Source: Eutypa lata
Lineage: Eukaryota; Ascomycota; Sordariomycetes; Xylariales; Diatrypaceae
Direction of reading: 5' to 3'
Length of the DNA stretch: 64,000 nucleotides
Assembly (NCBI GenBank): GCA_022661535.1
Contig: JAKULF010000002.1
Coordinates: forward strand, 682,001 to 746,000
Shown: in pieces, positions 43,614-55,389 of the stretch
How the letters are laid out: every line of letters starts with the position of its first letter
How positions within the stretch are numbered: position 1 is the stretch's first letter
Position numbers and translations under genes: made by a program
The notes under the pieces: generated by a model
What the model saw: the letters and a program-made list of their open reading frames with translations, nothing else
What the model was told of the DNA's origin: nothing
Database searches by the model: none

Positions 43614-45022
43614 ATGCAGAAACCTAGTAACCACCTGCTCGATTTTGTAGCACTGAGGCTCTCAGTCGCGACGTTCCTTTCCTCGAATCTACCGTCCTGG
43701 AACCTATCGAGACTAAACTTGGTTCGGAAATCCGAAGCCCTCCCAGACGGGAAACCAAAAAAGAAGCTTTCACTGTTATCTCTAGAGAAAGATGTCACAA
43801 CCCTTAATACCTCTTTCTCGATAGAGGACTCTATCCGGCGGTTAAGGAGACGGAAATGGAGCGTATTCGACATACAATATCTTGTCTTAGCTAGCATCAC
43901 TATCTCATGCTTATGGATTATCGAGCCGGCGGCACCGATCCTTAAAACAGCGGCGTTTCTCGGTTACATGTTGCTACTTTTAATGCCCGCGACAAATCAG
44001 TTCTTTCTACCCTCGTGGCCAATATGGGTATACCTTCTTTTCTTCTTTTCCAGTCGGTATGTACCCCTGAAAGCGCCACTCGAACCTATAACGGGTTCGC
44101 ATCCTACATGTTTTAGAGCGAACATATAAGGCAGCGGCAGTTACTAACCGACTCATCATCCAGGTTCGTCCCATATGACATCCGACCGCTCGTCTCCGTG
44201 AAGGTGCTTCCGGCCCTCGAGGACATCCTCTACGGGGCGGATCTCTCGAACATAATATCCGAGTACACCAACCCAATCCTCGACGTGTTGGCATGGTTCC
44301 CCTACGGGATAGGGCACTTCGGCCTGCCGGCCATCTGCTCGGCGCTGCTGTTCCTGTTCGCGGCCCCCGGCACGACGCCGTACTTCGCCCGCTCGTTTGG
44401 GTGGATGAGTATCCTGGGGGTGGCGATGCAGATTGTGTTCCCCTGCACGCCGCCGTGGTACGAGAAGCTGCACGGGCTCGAGCCCGCCATCTACGGCATG
44501 CAGGGGTCGCCGGCCGGGCTGGCGCGCATCGATGACCTGTTCGGCGTCGACTTGTACACGACGAGCTTCACGACGGCACCCGTGCCCTTTGGCGCGTTCC
44601 CCTCGCTCCATGCTGCCGACGCCGCTCTCCATGCCCTCTTCATCAGCCACTGCTTCCCGAGGCTGCGCGGCTTTTGCGCCTTCTACGTCGCCTGGTTGTG
44701 CTGGGCTACCATGTACCTGAACCACCACTATGCCATCGACCTCGTAGGCGGCATCGCCATCGCCGTTACTGTCTTCTTCACCGTCAAGGCAAGATGGTTA
44801 CCGCTACAGCAGCCTGACAAGGCAAACCGCTGGGAATACACCTTTGTTGACGGGGGCCCGATGAGAAAAGGCGTTGATGTGGAATCAGGGTTACAAAGGC
44901 GCGATAGTGACGCTTGGTCGGCTCACTCTGCTTCGAGCGGTAGCACGCTCTGTGGTAGCCCATCGACCCCTGACGAGAATCAATGGACTCGAGAAACGGC
45001 ATTTTCGAAACGCAGCTCATAG
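43614..45022 (+). CDS. Inositol phosphorylceramide synthase (Aur1-like)
   Basis: Transfers phosphoinositol from phosphatidylinositol to ceramide in Golgi membranes; the fungal target of aureobasidin A. Exons 43614-44056 and 44164-45022 give 433 aa. The 107-bp intron (GTATGT...ATCCAG) splits an Arg codon to give SSRFVPYDIRP. The PAP2-like catalytic motifs are FGAFPSLHAADAAL and YLNHHYAIDLVGG, supplying the His/His/Asp triad. Other strongly Aur1-like segments are LPALEDILYGADLSNIISEY, FPCTPPWYEKLHGLEPAIYG and MQGSPAGLARIDDLFGVDLY. Several hydrophobic helices precede and surround the motifs. The C-terminal tail is hydrophilic and Ser-rich. Whether this is the essential copy or a paralogue cannot be told from one window. 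Confidence 0.93.
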
Positions 45023-45760
45023 CTGGGATATACGGTACGAGATTTAATGTGGAGGGACGATTGATGACGATTAGACACTCCAAGGATAGGAAACCATTCT
45101 GTTGATGATTGGGATATACTGGAACATGCATATAGTAATTAGTAATATCTTGGATGTTGAAAGCGATTAGTATGATATCATAAGTAGTTTAATCTCAGAA
45201 ATGTAATATGATTCACCGCTGAAACAAACAGGGCTTGGATATTAAGCTTACTAGTTATTATTTTGTTGATTCCACTACTCTCGGGAACTTGATTGGGGTG
45301 AGGATCTCGTCCCTTAGCTGTGTTGCCAAAAAGCTTACGTACACCCTAAGTGGCTATGCCATCTGTCTCTAACCCCCTTTGTTCTCTATCACCTCCCCCA
45401 TGCATATATCCATGTGAGAAGTTCAACTATTGACATACGTAATCCGGCAAACAAATAGGCATTAAACCAAGATTATGAAAGGTGGGTTGAATGTAAACAT
45501 TTGGTATTCTTTCCTAACTAACGCAATAATTGATTGTTCCCCTTTACGATACTCTGCATTACGTTCCCTTGCTTCATACGGGTATCACGTGGCCTGTACA
45601 CATGGTATACTGTATTAGGTATGCGGGGCCCCGCTCCGGCCGAGCTCGGCGTTGGACCCCTATGACGCATTTGGAATTTAGCTTTACTTTGCCGGTGACA
45701 GCAGGGCGAAGCAGGGAATAGAATACATCTTTATCTTTTAACGGAAAACCACACTTCACC
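45023..45760. other. Intergenic, nothing recognised
   Basis: AT-rich spacer; no coding frame supported. Confidence 0.6.
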
Positions 45761-46863
45761 ATGGGCGTATTTTATGAAGCAATTCCTAAAAGCCTCTATG
45801 ATTGGATTTTGAAGCAGAAGGTCTTCTGGGTGGCTACGGCCCCTCTTTCTAACAACGGACGTGAGTTTCCTTCGGGATATGCCGAGTCTCGGCTCCCCAT
45901 TTCTTCGGCTGTGGAACCCACGATAAGGCCATTTTTTTCCGTAACTTGACATAACTTTCAAACAGCGCTCAAAGAATATCTTTCATCATACAAGAAATTG
46001 CTGACGAAGTGGTTCTAGACGTAAATGTGTCGCCGAAGGGCGGCCCATACTTTGGGCTCGTGGACGAGAAAACGTTCTGGTATATGGACCTAACCGGCTC
46101 TGGTAATGAGACTATTAGCCATTTGCACGAGCCCAGTAATGGACGGATCACCATTATGTTCAACGCCTTTGATGGTCCACCCAAGATCGTTCGGCTTTGG
46201 GGCAAAGGTTCGTCGTTTGCACAGCCCGGTAGCATTTCTGGGCAGCTGATCATTTAGTATAGGCCGGGCGCTCGAGTACGGCACGGCGCAGTTCGAAGAC
46301 TTTGTGACTGAGCACCACGTCAACACCCTCCCGGGAACGAGGTCGATAATAATCGTCGACATACATCAGGTTGGCAGTTCCTGCGGGTTTTCGGTTCCAA
46401 TCTTCGACTTCAAAGAGCATCGCCAGATCCTCAACGACTTCATGGCGAAGAAAGAAGAGAAATTCAAGGCCGGGAATGAGAAGGAGAGCTTTGACAGGTG
46501 TGTAGATTGTGGGTTCCGGAGCCTCGCCCCGGATTCGGCTAATTAATAATGGTTAGATACTGGGCATTCAAAAATGCGTGGAGCATGGACATGCTCCCTG
46601 GAATGAAGCGAGGTCTCGCTGCAGCAGACGTGGAGAAGGTTGAACCGATCAAGAAGATGGTTGGTCCGTTGGCACCGCAGGGATACAAAGGCTCTACGTC
46701 GACATCGGCGTCGGAAATGAGAATGGTGCTAATTGCAATCATGAGCTTTTTGGTAGGGATCCTTTTTGCGACTTACGGACCTCGGCTTGTGGGAGACTTG
46801 CGCATTTCTAACGGGGGGTTAATCATGTCGCACGTTAATGATCGGATGTCGTTGGCAAAATAA
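45761..46863 (+). CDS. PNPOx-like flavin-binding protein with C-terminal TM
   Basis: Pyridoxamine-5'-phosphate-oxidase-like split-barrel protein, 276 aa. Four exons: 45761-45860, 46019-46207, 46263-46497 and 46557-46863. The three introns (158, 55 and 59 bp) have GTGAGT, GTTCGT and GTGTGT donors and TAG acceptors, and all keep frame. The conserved path reads LKQKVFWVATAPLSNNG, HVNVSPKGGPYFGLVDEKTF, WYMDLTGSGNETISHL, NGRITIMFNAFDGPPKIVRL, GRALEYG and VDIHQVGSSCGFSVPIFDF. This is the form seen in a broad fungal family that probably binds FMN; its substrate is unknown. A C-terminal hydrophobic helix (MVLIAIMSFLVGILFATYGP) suggests a tail-type membrane anchor. Confidence 0.88.
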
Positions 46864-47105
46864 TGCAACAGATTGCATGCTTGGCTTAATGGAAAGGAGC
46901 TTAGGAAATTTAGTCACGTATATACGCCTATCTTATTGATATTGAAACTTGTTATTGACGATATTTTAAATCTTCTTAGTAAATAAACGTGTTCCGTTAA
47001 TCATAAGTACTATGAACAGATAGGGTTTCTGTCGGTACTTCGACGTTCAGAGCAGTTTCCTAACATGATGGCACGGCCAATTCGTGTGTGGTCTTTAAGC
47101 TCAGT

Positions 47106-48410
47106 TTATGAAATCCTTCTTCTCTTCCTTCTTTGGTCTTCTTCAAGATCCTTAGTATCTGGACGTCGATCTGGATATGCCTCGTAATAAGGAAGTCTTC
47201 GCCATTGAAATGCGTGGCGGGTTGGCTTTGTTTCCGGAACGTTACTAGGCGAACCAGGTGGCTCGCCATCTTCTCTCCAATCGGGGTCATTTCGTTCGAG
47301 CCAAGGCCAAAGAGAATCAAAGAAGGCTTCGGTCGCTGGGCTCGAGCTCGGTTCATACAGGGGATTCCAGTCTATATCAATGTGTTTCGTCGGTATTACT
47401 GGGAGCGCTTTAGTGCGTCGTTTTATCCAGTCATCGAGATGTTTTCTCAATCTCGTTGCCTTGCATGTTAGTTTGGCCCTTACTGGCCACCCCGACATAT
47501 TCAGAATCATGCTGGCGTCTGATCCCGCCCCTTGAAACCTTTCCTCGCGAAGTGCTGTATCATGCGTGATGATTTCGTATAAAACCCAAGCAACTTCCTG
47601 TATCTCGACATGTATCCGAGTATCCGAGATTTCACCTGCCATTCCGAAATCGAACAATTGAAGGTTTCCTGTGTCTGGGTTGACTAGAATATTTTTAGGC
47701 TGCATATCACCATGTACAATACCCATTTCTAGATGAAGAAAATCCAGCGTATCCGTTAATTGTCGCAACCACTTCAGCTTGAAGGGCCTTGTCGCATTAG
47801 ACTTGAAGTCGCCACCATCGACGAATCTAGTTGTGAACCCGAGAATTCGCGTATCTACCTCATCCAATACAAGTGCATCTAAAGGTACTATATTAGGATG
47901 AGGCGGCAATGACTTCAATATATGCATCTCGTTCCATAAGAATCTCCAGTTATGGGTTGTGTCGTATTTGAACACGCGTTTTACTTTGGGGTTCCCGGTA
48001 TCTTCCATAAGATCAACTCCGCAAGCAAGTCGGTCAGTTTCGGTGAGTCTGGAGTGAAAAATCGTTGGACAATCTGTCAAAGACACCACTGAGCTAAGCT
48101 TAGGACGATATAGGTATTCAAGAAAACCACTACCCCTTTCCTCAAATGGTATATCCGTTGAAACTGATACCAGTAGCCCCTTTCCATCGACAGTTATTGA
48201 TTGAACGCTCGGCGAAAGCAGCTCAAAGTACCTTTTAAATGTCTCTATCGGAAGCAACTCCGCTTCCTCTTCTTCAGTGAAGTACGTTCCGGGCCCAGTT
48301 ATGTAATATAGACGACGTTGGTCAGAATCAAGAATAGTGGTGCAGCAATCAGTGTCTAACCCATAATTATTTCCGGTATAGAATCTGAATCGGAAATCTG
48401 GGTCAATCAT
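47106..48410 (-). CDS. Divergent protein-kinase-like protein, fungal
   Basis: Single open frame; starting at MIDPDFRFRFYTGN gives 434 aa. Upstream in-frame codons to 48509 exist (hydrophobic MIFFPLNVFLQRYV...), so the true start is uncertain. A kinase fold is supported by KRVFKYDTTHNWRFLWNEMH (possible VAIK Lys and helix C), PHPNIVPLDALVLDEV, a catalytic loop IVHGDMQPKNILVN with HGD instead of HRD, and LFDFGMAG for DFG. No glycine-rich loop is obvious, and the first about 170 residues are a family-specific N-terminal domain. The C-terminus is basic (RRKRRRIS), a possible nuclear signal. Such HGD kinases are expanded in filamentous fungi and their roles are mostly unknown. A decayed relative lies 1.4 kb away on the other strand. 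Confidence 0.75.
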   Translation of the reverse strand: MIDPDFRFRFYTGNNYGLDTDCCTTILDSDQRRLYYITGPGTYFTEEEEAELLPIETFKRYFELLSPSVQSITVDGKGLLVSVSTDIPFEERGSGFLEYLYRPKLSSVVSLTDCPTIFHSRLTETDRLACGVDLMEDTGNPKVKRVFKYDTTHNWRFLWNEMHILKSLPPHPNIVPLDALVLDEVDTRILGFTTRFVDGGDFKSNATRPFKLKWLRQLTDTLDFLHLEMGIVHGDMQPKNILVNPDTGNLQLFDFGMAGEISDTRIHVEIQEVAWVLYEIITHDTALREERFQGAGSDASMILNMSGWPVRAKLTCKATRLRKHLDDWIKRRTKALPVIPTKHIDIDWNPLYEPSSSPATEAFFDSLWPWLERNDPDWREDGEPPGSPSNVPETKPTRHAFQWRRLPYYEAYPDRRPDTKDLEEDQRRKRRRIS

Positions 48411-48959
48411 CGTGTAGGAAAATCTAATAATGTAAATATTTAGCCAACTAATTAGTGAGCCCTGAATAACGTAACGTTGAAGGAATACATTCAAGGGGAA
48501 AAAGATCATGGCTGAAATGCTCACATTGCCGTTGGACTTGAGTCGCTAAAGTATTTATCAGTTGCCGCTGGGTTTCCTAGTAATAAGAATAGGCGAGAAT
48601 AAACCGTTAAATGTGATGCTCAAAAATATAGCTTTGAAATGCTTCCTTGCCGGATAGGGTTTGTTAACTGCAATGATTATAATTATCTCCTAGGTTGTGA
48701 TTTGATACACGATTCCATTAGTCTCTTTCAAGGGAAACAAAGACTCAGACCTCCTTTGTGGTGCCCGGGGCAACAAAGCCATATGAACGGTGGAAAAAAC
48801 AATTTCATCTTTTCTGTTCAAGATGTATCATATATGATACCTATAAATATCGTCGGTTGCGATCTTTCATACTGTTTAGATTGACCCGAGACATAGACAT
48901 CATTACTACACAACACCATAAACTATTATTTAAAAACGTCCAAGCAAGTTATAACTCTG
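48411..48959. other. Intergenic, possible 5' part of kinase-like gene
   Basis: AT-rich divergent spacer. The first 100 bases may belong to the kinase-like gene if the upstream start is used. Confidence 0.5.
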
Positions 48960-49379
48960 ATGACATCAGAAATTCCCACAATTAGTACGAGGGATATTCC
49001 TCTCGACATTCAAGCAAGAAAGGTCTACCATTCCTTCTCCCCGAAAAACCTGAATCCATGTTGTTGTGGACATTACTACTACTACTCCAACCATAAGGAT
49101 TGTCAGCACATACATAGCACGGTTCGAGTTCAATGTGGAAATACGCTATCGAAGGTCGGGGCAGCCGTGTTCTGTAAACCAGGTCACGCGGCGAAGAATA
49201 TTGTCATTCGCGATGTAGAAATTAGCCATATTTGCAAGAAGTGTTGGAAGAAACAGCCTCCCTTGGAAGAGCCACCCAATGCTATTAGCCGCCATGAGCT
49301 GATGAAGTCATTTCCGCAGCCTGAGGCCTGGGATATACCAACAAAACCCTCCATCGGAGTACATTACTTACAAAAATAG
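48960..49379 (+). CDS. Small Cys/His-rich hypothetical protein
   Basis: Open frame of 139 aa, not recognised. Cys and His cluster as PCCCGH, KDCQHIH, VRVQCG, VFCKPGH and ICKKCWKK, spaced like one or two zinc-ribbon-type sites. The C-terminal part is Pro-rich and ends SIGVHYLQK. No signal peptide or membrane helix. It lies between two kinase-like loci, divergent from the intact one. Coding status rests on length and the Cys/His pattern only. Confidence 0.45.
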   Translation: MTSEIPTISTRDIPLDIQARKVYHSFSPKNLNPCCCGHYYYYSNHKDCQHIHSTVRVQCGNTLSKVGAAVFCKPGHAAKNIVIRDVEISHICKKCWKKQPPLEEPPNAISRHELMKSFPQPEAWDIPTKPSIGVHYLQK

Positions 49380-49840
49380 TGATGGACACAGGAATCGTAA
49401 AATGAATGGCATTGACATCACGTAGAACATATACAATGTGAACAAAGAGTAGCTTCCGTAGCACTAGACTAATACAACTTATCCTGCATTTAGTCAACTA
49501 ATCTGACCCTCTATTTATTGGATACCTAGATGATTGACGATAGGAGTTTAGCCAGGCTTCTGTTACTAAAACAAAGAAGTACGTGATCTTATATTAGTTA
49601 CCGCACACAACGATACATGTTCGCTAAGTAAGGGAATGTAAGATCCCTGTAAAGTGTGTTACAGCATACCATTGTCTTTGTGGCTATAGAGAACAAAGCC
49701 GTATGCTACAAAGAGTGCACGATATCTCAATCAGAACAGGAATATAATGGGACCTTTCACATGACTAGATAGATAGTAGGGTTCAGCGTCAATTCTATGT
49801 CATTACTACATATAATGATAACTACTCATTTGTGATCCCG
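49380..49840. other. Intergenic, nothing recognised
   Basis: AT-rich spacer between the Cys-rich ORF and the kinase relic. Confidence 0.55.
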
Positions 49841-51303
49841 ATGGATGACCCTTTTGGTCCAACTCCACCTCCAACTTCACCCCAAGGGCCATCTGATGAT
49901 CCCTTTGGACCAGTAGTACCATTCGGAAGATCCTAATCTAGTAAAGAACCTCGGGTATGGGCCGAGAAGGCAAAGGAACTATTTGATAATCATCCAAAAT
50001 ATGGCGCCGAGAGATCTAAATCAAACTACAATGCGATCCTAATGCGCATTATACACGACGTCGGTGACGGGGTGAGCCGAAGATACAGCTAAAAGCAGCG
50101 TACCCAGAAGTCGCAGGCTATGTTGAAAACGAAAGAGGTTACATAAATGTCAGTTTATGAGAAAACACACAAATGTGCCCTATCTAGTATGATAAGCAAG
50201 CCCCTGACAATGCTCATATAGCGTCTCCAATATGCGAAACACATAGTCAACCCGATCACACTTAGTGATGATCCAATGAACCCGTAGCAAGTCGTGGGCT
50301 GGAAGCATCCTTATCTTATTATGGAATGCATGGGAAACGGGACTTTGCGGGGATTTTAGAGAAGGCTTGCAGACGAGCAGAAAGCATTGCCCGAGGATAT
50401 GATGCTTCCACTCGCCAACAGGGTCCTCTGGGCAATTTTCACTTGCTGTAAGTCCCGGATGAGATCCTTCGAAAAGCGTGGTGTTGATAGCCTTCACAGT
50501 GATTCGGGCTTGTGTCTGCATAGCATGGCCTCCGCCGGGCCCAATGTCCAGCTGGAGGTACCTCTTGCTCACGAACTCTCAATGATCGCCCATTGCGATA
50601 TGCACGGGGATAATAGTGGGTTTCAGAATCTGTGTAATCTTACCAATTAAGTCCAGTGGTTTACTTAGTTACTCACAGTGATGTTCGGAGATATCGAAGG
50701 GCAGGAACCAGAGCATTCGCAAGTGCCAATACTGAAGCTTATCGACTTCGGCGAGGCGCAGACGATGTCAGCTCCGGCTCGTACGTTTCCTTTGGATGTA
50801 TTCTGGATGAAAATATTCCATAAATCTCTCAATTTAGACAAGAGGTGCGCCTTTTTTTCTATATGTATGGGTGTGTACATGCTGTTAACCTGATGTTCTA
50901 GTCGACCTCCGTCCGGAAGACGGAACGTGACTATTGATAAGAACCTCATCGATGTTGGATGCGTAAGTTGAAGGTAGGAGTATAATTAATATTTGAACGA
51001 GTATACTAACAGTGTTAGACTATGTCTCGTCTTATTGAGGTCAAGAGTTCGCTTTTGTGCTAGCATGCCGGGGTTATATCTAGGATCCTGATATACACCC
51101 ATGGTTAGATCCTACTGATTCAAAGATGCCTCGCGGTGGATCCACTGAACCGAAAAAGACTAGAAGAACTAATACCGTTTCTGGTCGGTAACATCAAGAC
51201 AGAGGCTGACTGTATGAACGTGGTTGACTATAACGGCTTAGAGAGTGATGATCTGTTGCATTATATCGTACCAGGGTTCGACTTGAACGCCGACACTGTG
51301 TAG
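49841..51303 (+). pseudogene. Decayed protein-kinase-like gene
   Basis: Discontinuous reading blocks keep the order of a fungal kinase-like protein. The N-terminus MDDPFGPTPPPTSPQGPSDD is followed by an in-frame TAA (49934-49936) and then EPRVWAEKAKELFDNHPKYG. A hinge block HPYLIMECMGNGTLRGF is cut by TAG at 50357-50359 and continues RRLADEQKALPEDMMLPLAN. A catalytic-loop remnant HCDMHGDN is at 50591-50614, the DFG remnant LKLIDFGEA at about 50732-50758, and a C-terminal block AVDPLNRKRLEELIPFLVGN runs to stop at 51301-51303. Blocks lie in different frames with stops between, and some former introns (for example GTAAGT at about 50450) may persist. Together these indicate a pseudogene rather than an unusual spliced gene, although the first TAA could lie in an intron. 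Confidence 0.75.
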
Positions 51304-51613
51304 ACTAAATTTAGGCGGTATCAAACGTAATAAAGCGATAACTCGGAATGCAATTCTTTTTTATATATTAACTGGCTGCTGGGAATTATATGTTGTTAAG
51401 AACTAGAACAATACTGACGGCTAAGGATATTGATAAACTTGGAATTTAGAGAAGGTCAACTACATACAAATTTACGAATAGAAGAAAGAGGATGGGTCTA
51501 ACTATTATAACATCATTGGTTGATAAGTTCCGATGTGTAACACCCTCTAATTATTGATCTTGATGACATTGACATATAATAAAATATGGTATTCTCTATC
51601 TGCAGTGAAGAGT
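51304..51613. other. Convergent 3' spacer
   Basis: Short AT-rich spacer between the kinase relic and the GST; nothing seen. Confidence 0.6.
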
Positions 51614-52499
51614 TCAGTTGCTGTAGGCTCTCTGCACTGACGGACGATTTGCGATGCGCTCCGTCCAAGCCACGTAGTTAGGATACTTCTTCTCAATCTC
51701 ATAAGCCTTCCAGAGGGATTCGGTGAAGAAAGGTGCCTTAGCAACAACTTGGTTCCAAGGAATGAAGGTGAGGTCTGCGTATGTGCTGTAAAGGGTTCTT
51801 AATGAGGAACTGTTACGTTCGGTCTAAGGACAAGACTTACAATTTCTCATTCAAGAGATACTGCTTTCCCTTCAGGATGTTGTCCAACACCTCGACGACA
51901 CGAGCAATCTGCTCAATATACCGTTGTTTTGCAATAGGGATATCCTCCGGGCACTTATAGAACCACATCGCCTGGCCGTAGTACGGGCCCTAGGATACAG
52001 GGGGGTTAGTGATTGATTATTCCCAAGATCTTCAATAAAGGTCTTAAAACTCACCTGGCCAGACATTTGAAAGTGGAGATATTGCTTGAGGTGCCATTTT
52101 CCCGCCGTGTCCGGGACCGTCAACTTGCCCTCTTTATCGTAAGTCTCGACGAGGTACTCGACAATGGCACCGGACTCCCAGAGCGTGAGACCAGTGTTCG
52201 GGTCTACAATCGCCGGGACTCGGCCGTTGGGGTTAATGGCAGTAAACCATTCTGCCTTGGGGTTATCCACAACGATCTAATAAGATCTGTTAGGAATCGC
52301 TGTGGTCAAAATTAAAGGGTCCATTTGCGGCTTGTCACCTTCTTGTATGGTATGCCAAGTTCCTCAAGGGCAATAGCCACTTTATAGGGGTTGGGGCCGG
52401 CGACTGGAGGGTTGTCATTGGTCAATATTCGCTCTCCATGGTGGGGACCGGCGAATGCTTACTGTGGCTGTAAAAGGTGATAGGTTGGAGCCCAGACAT
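51614..52499 (-). CDS. Glutathione S-transferase (Ure2/GTT-like)
   Basis: Conjugates glutathione to electrophiles, cytosolic. Five exons: 52499-52463, 52403-52339, 52276-52055, 51989-51841 and 51785-51614, 214 aa, the normal GST length. All introns (59, 62, 65 and 55 bp) have GT-AG ends and keep frame; donors are GTAAGC, GTGACA, GTGAGT and GTAAGT. The N-terminal thioredoxin-like fold reads MSGLQPITFYSH then AGPNPYKVAIALEELGIPYK, INPNGRVPAIVDPNTGLTLW (cis-Pro turn) and ESGAIVEYLVETYDKE (Glu-Ser glutathione site). The helical C-terminal domain includes QYLHFQMSGQGPYYGQAMWF and TYADLTFIPWN, ending WTERIANRPSVQRAYSN. This form is widespread in fungal stress response; no cluster context here. Confidence 0.93.
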
Positions 52500-53624
52500 C
52501 GTAAAATGACGCGTTTGGCACTGCTTACTATACGGTATCTGTAACTGAGGAACACTTCCGCTGTTTTATTAGTGACTGGAAAAATAAAAAAGTGGATGTT
52601 GGGTATGGTGGGATGTAAGAAGATGAATAGAAGCACTGGAAGAAGGGCTTCTTATACTTAAGTATATTTCTAGAAACCAGATAGGTTGAAATTGTGGCTG
52701 ACGAGTGCCTAACTAATGTTATAGGAGATTATTGACATCAAATTAGAACTTTACGATAAGCTGGATAAAATCGAAAATTACTAATCACAGCTTCGGCTTT
52801 TACCAGGGCGAGAGCGAAGCAAAGCTGAATAATCTTCAACTCCCAAGTCTAAGCAACGACGGCATATTCCACGTCTTACATACGATAATGAAACTCCAAG
52901 AACAATTCTTCGGATAAATCAATAGGGGACAATCGGAGCCAAGATCAACCAATCTAAGGCCGGCATGTATCATTCGTCGATCTTGAGCCTTACGCAGTGA
53001 TCTTCGATGTTCAAAGTAACTTTCATCTAATGACCTACAAGACAGTAACTTAAATTAGAACAACTAGATGACCGAGGTACCGAATGCAACTTGATTAAGC
53101 ATATCGTGGTCGTGTGGATACTTCGTTGACCCATCTTTCCCATCTCGGCATCACTTCTTTACTATGCGCTGTTGAATAACCTTGATCGATTCGGTCCCGG
53201 TCGGCTTGGCATATACCGTTTTCTACTCCACCTTGGGAAGCGTTGGTGGTTTTGACCGTGTGGCCTCCGCTAACCCCGGCCATTGTCGGTACCGCATACC
53301 TGCTATATCACCGGCATGCTTTGCTCATCTACTTCCACAGGCTGCCAAGAGATGGAATTATCCGTCCCGTGTTCTGCTGGGGTGTGTCGGCCGCATGTGG
53401 TGATTATGCATGCGACAACAGTGACAATGATCCTAATATGTACGTTGCGCGGTCATGAATGTGAGATATCAATATAAAAGCAGTATATCTGCCTTCAGCT
53501 GTCTAGATATTTTTCTGTGTCACCAATAGAGCCACAAGACCAATATCCAAGTCAACTTGACTATCTTCTCCCTGCCAGAATCGTCTTTCCTCCTTTAAAA
53601 ATCCCCTACGCTCGATATCCAGTC
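52500..53624. other. Intergenic; overlapping short frames at 53.1-53.5 kb
   Basis: No supported gene. Around 53095-53477 the GC content rises and four frames stay open for 60-73 codons, which may mark a degraded gene, but none shows a motif. Confidence 0.5.
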
Positions 53625-54438
53625 ATGTATTCCCTCAAGTCTGTCCTTTCGCTAGGCCTTATGAGCCTCGCTTCAACTGCTGCCTGCGAACCAGCAAAAC
53701 CAGCACCTGGCTGCGGAGAGGTTAATGTATTCTACACGTATGTTTGGCCATATATCATTCAAATCCAGGAGAGTTATTACTGATGATATGCAAGTGGCTT
53801 ACCGGGTTACCACCAACTGGTCATTGACCAGGGTTACCCGCCTGCGGAGGCTGATGCTGCTATTCGAAATAGCACCATTGAAATGATCAACGCCGGTTAC
53901 AACGTCCGGGGTATGTTGTCTAGTGATTATATCCCTCTGGTGAAAGTATTTAAACTAAACCCGTCGTCTAGTTGTCCTTGCGGGACCTGAAATGGACATC
54001 GAGAGGACCCGGTTCCTTATGAAAGACGTTGACTGGGACGTTACTGGTGTTGGCTTTGGCATGAGAGGGTCGAACATCTCCGAGGTCATCACCCGCTTCG
54101 AGGGTAAGTCATAGTACACCAGCAGATAGCTCCATGACAAACCACTCAACTGACACTTCGCAGATAACCTCCAGCTGTTCCGCGAGGAAACCGCGCTGAC
54201 TGCCCCTATGGTTTTCAACTACAACCCCTGGACGTTTTTGTGGTCTGTGCAGCGCCATATTCCCCTGAGCAGCGACTGTGCCGGATCACCGGGCAAGGAT
54301 ATGGTAAGTGATACCGGAACCCTATCATACGTTCATTACGCTCACAGTGCTTAACAGGGCTTGTTGGTTCTTTGCGACGACATGTGCCACTACCCCAACG
54401 GCACCAACCCCAATGGAACGATGCCGTACCAGTACTAG
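53625..54438 (+). CDS. Secreted protein of unknown function
   Basis: Five exons: 53625-53737, 53795-53910, 53972-54103, 54164-54303 and 54358-54438, 193 aa. Introns of 54-61 bp with GTATGT or GTAAGT donors all keep frame. The signal peptide is MYSLKSVLSLGLMSLASTAA, with cleavage expected near AAC-EP. The mature protein has conserved-looking blocks: GLPGYHQLVIDQGYPPAEAD, EMINAGYNVR then VVLAGPEMDIE, DWDVTGVGFGMRGSNISEVI, LQLFREETALTAPMVFNYNP, and PLSSDCAGSPGKDMG before LCDDMCHYPNGT. Several N-glycosylation sequons and six Cys fit an extracellular protein. I recall related small fungal proteins but no function. The strong intron preservation argues for a live gene. Confidence 0.82.
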
Positions 54439-55389
54439 ATGTTCTCAAATCGATTGCATAGATGACAATTATCTTCGATATTGTTTATCAAAACAGTCGA
54501 CTCTAGATTGTTGGTTAGAGGGAATGCCTGTCTAAGTGTGTGTATATATGGATATGGGAAATGCTGTGTTTATTCGAACTATAGCTTGTGAATACATTTG
54601 ATCTTATAAAGAGCCGTTTTAGACTTCTCATATAACGCATCAATTATATCCTCTGAGTGCACCATTAAAGTTGAAAATAAAACGGTTATATCCCATTGGA
54701 CATTTTGTTTTGAATCGGGCGCTGGAGTTAATCATAATGAGTGGCTGAAGAGACGGTCAAAAATATCGATGACAATAATTGTTGAGGTGACATGACTTAG
54801 GGTTAAATTTGCCGACGTTAAAGGGCATGTGTCTTGTCCAATGCTCTGTTTCTACTATACATACTTCATACTAGGCATATTTGAATAGGGGCTGCACTCT
54901 GTCGAGATAGAGAGGGTCATAGCTAGAGGGGTAAAGGGTTCAGAAATCATTCATTCATTTAAACGCAACTGGAGCCAGCTGGCAATAGCTCCACCCAAAT
55001 CCCGAATTAGGCTTGTATGACACATCCTCTTAACTCCGATAGGAGTCAACTTATCCCGCTACATAATTTCTAAACATTCACCAGTGCCTGTGGCTTCCCC
55101 CCATAACTCACCTCATTTCTAATAGTCCAGTAATCACTACAAGAGTATGTAAACCTTATTCAATGCAAGAGAGCTATACAGGAAAAAGTTAATCCTGATT
55201 ACCTCGTGTAACACTATCTCCGACGTTACAAAGTACACAGTTAGGCGCTACCTATCTTAAGATAGGGCACTAAGTGGGCTTATTAGGAGAAAACCCCAAG
55301 ATTCCCTCCCATCTAGTTAGAAACCCACCTTCCAATACAAAGCGCAACACGGAGCAAATTTGCAGGAACTCGATAAGCGATTTCAAAAT
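54439..55389. other. Intergenic, upstream of DUF1308 gene
   Basis: AT-rich. A TTTGCAG acceptor-like site at about 55362-55368 could end a 5' intron of the next gene; no matching first exon is convincing. Confidence 0.5.

Noticed and set aside
53095..53477. Overlapping 60-73 codon frames in four frames
   Set aside because: Multiple frames open at once with no motif; likely local GC effect or an unreadable relic.
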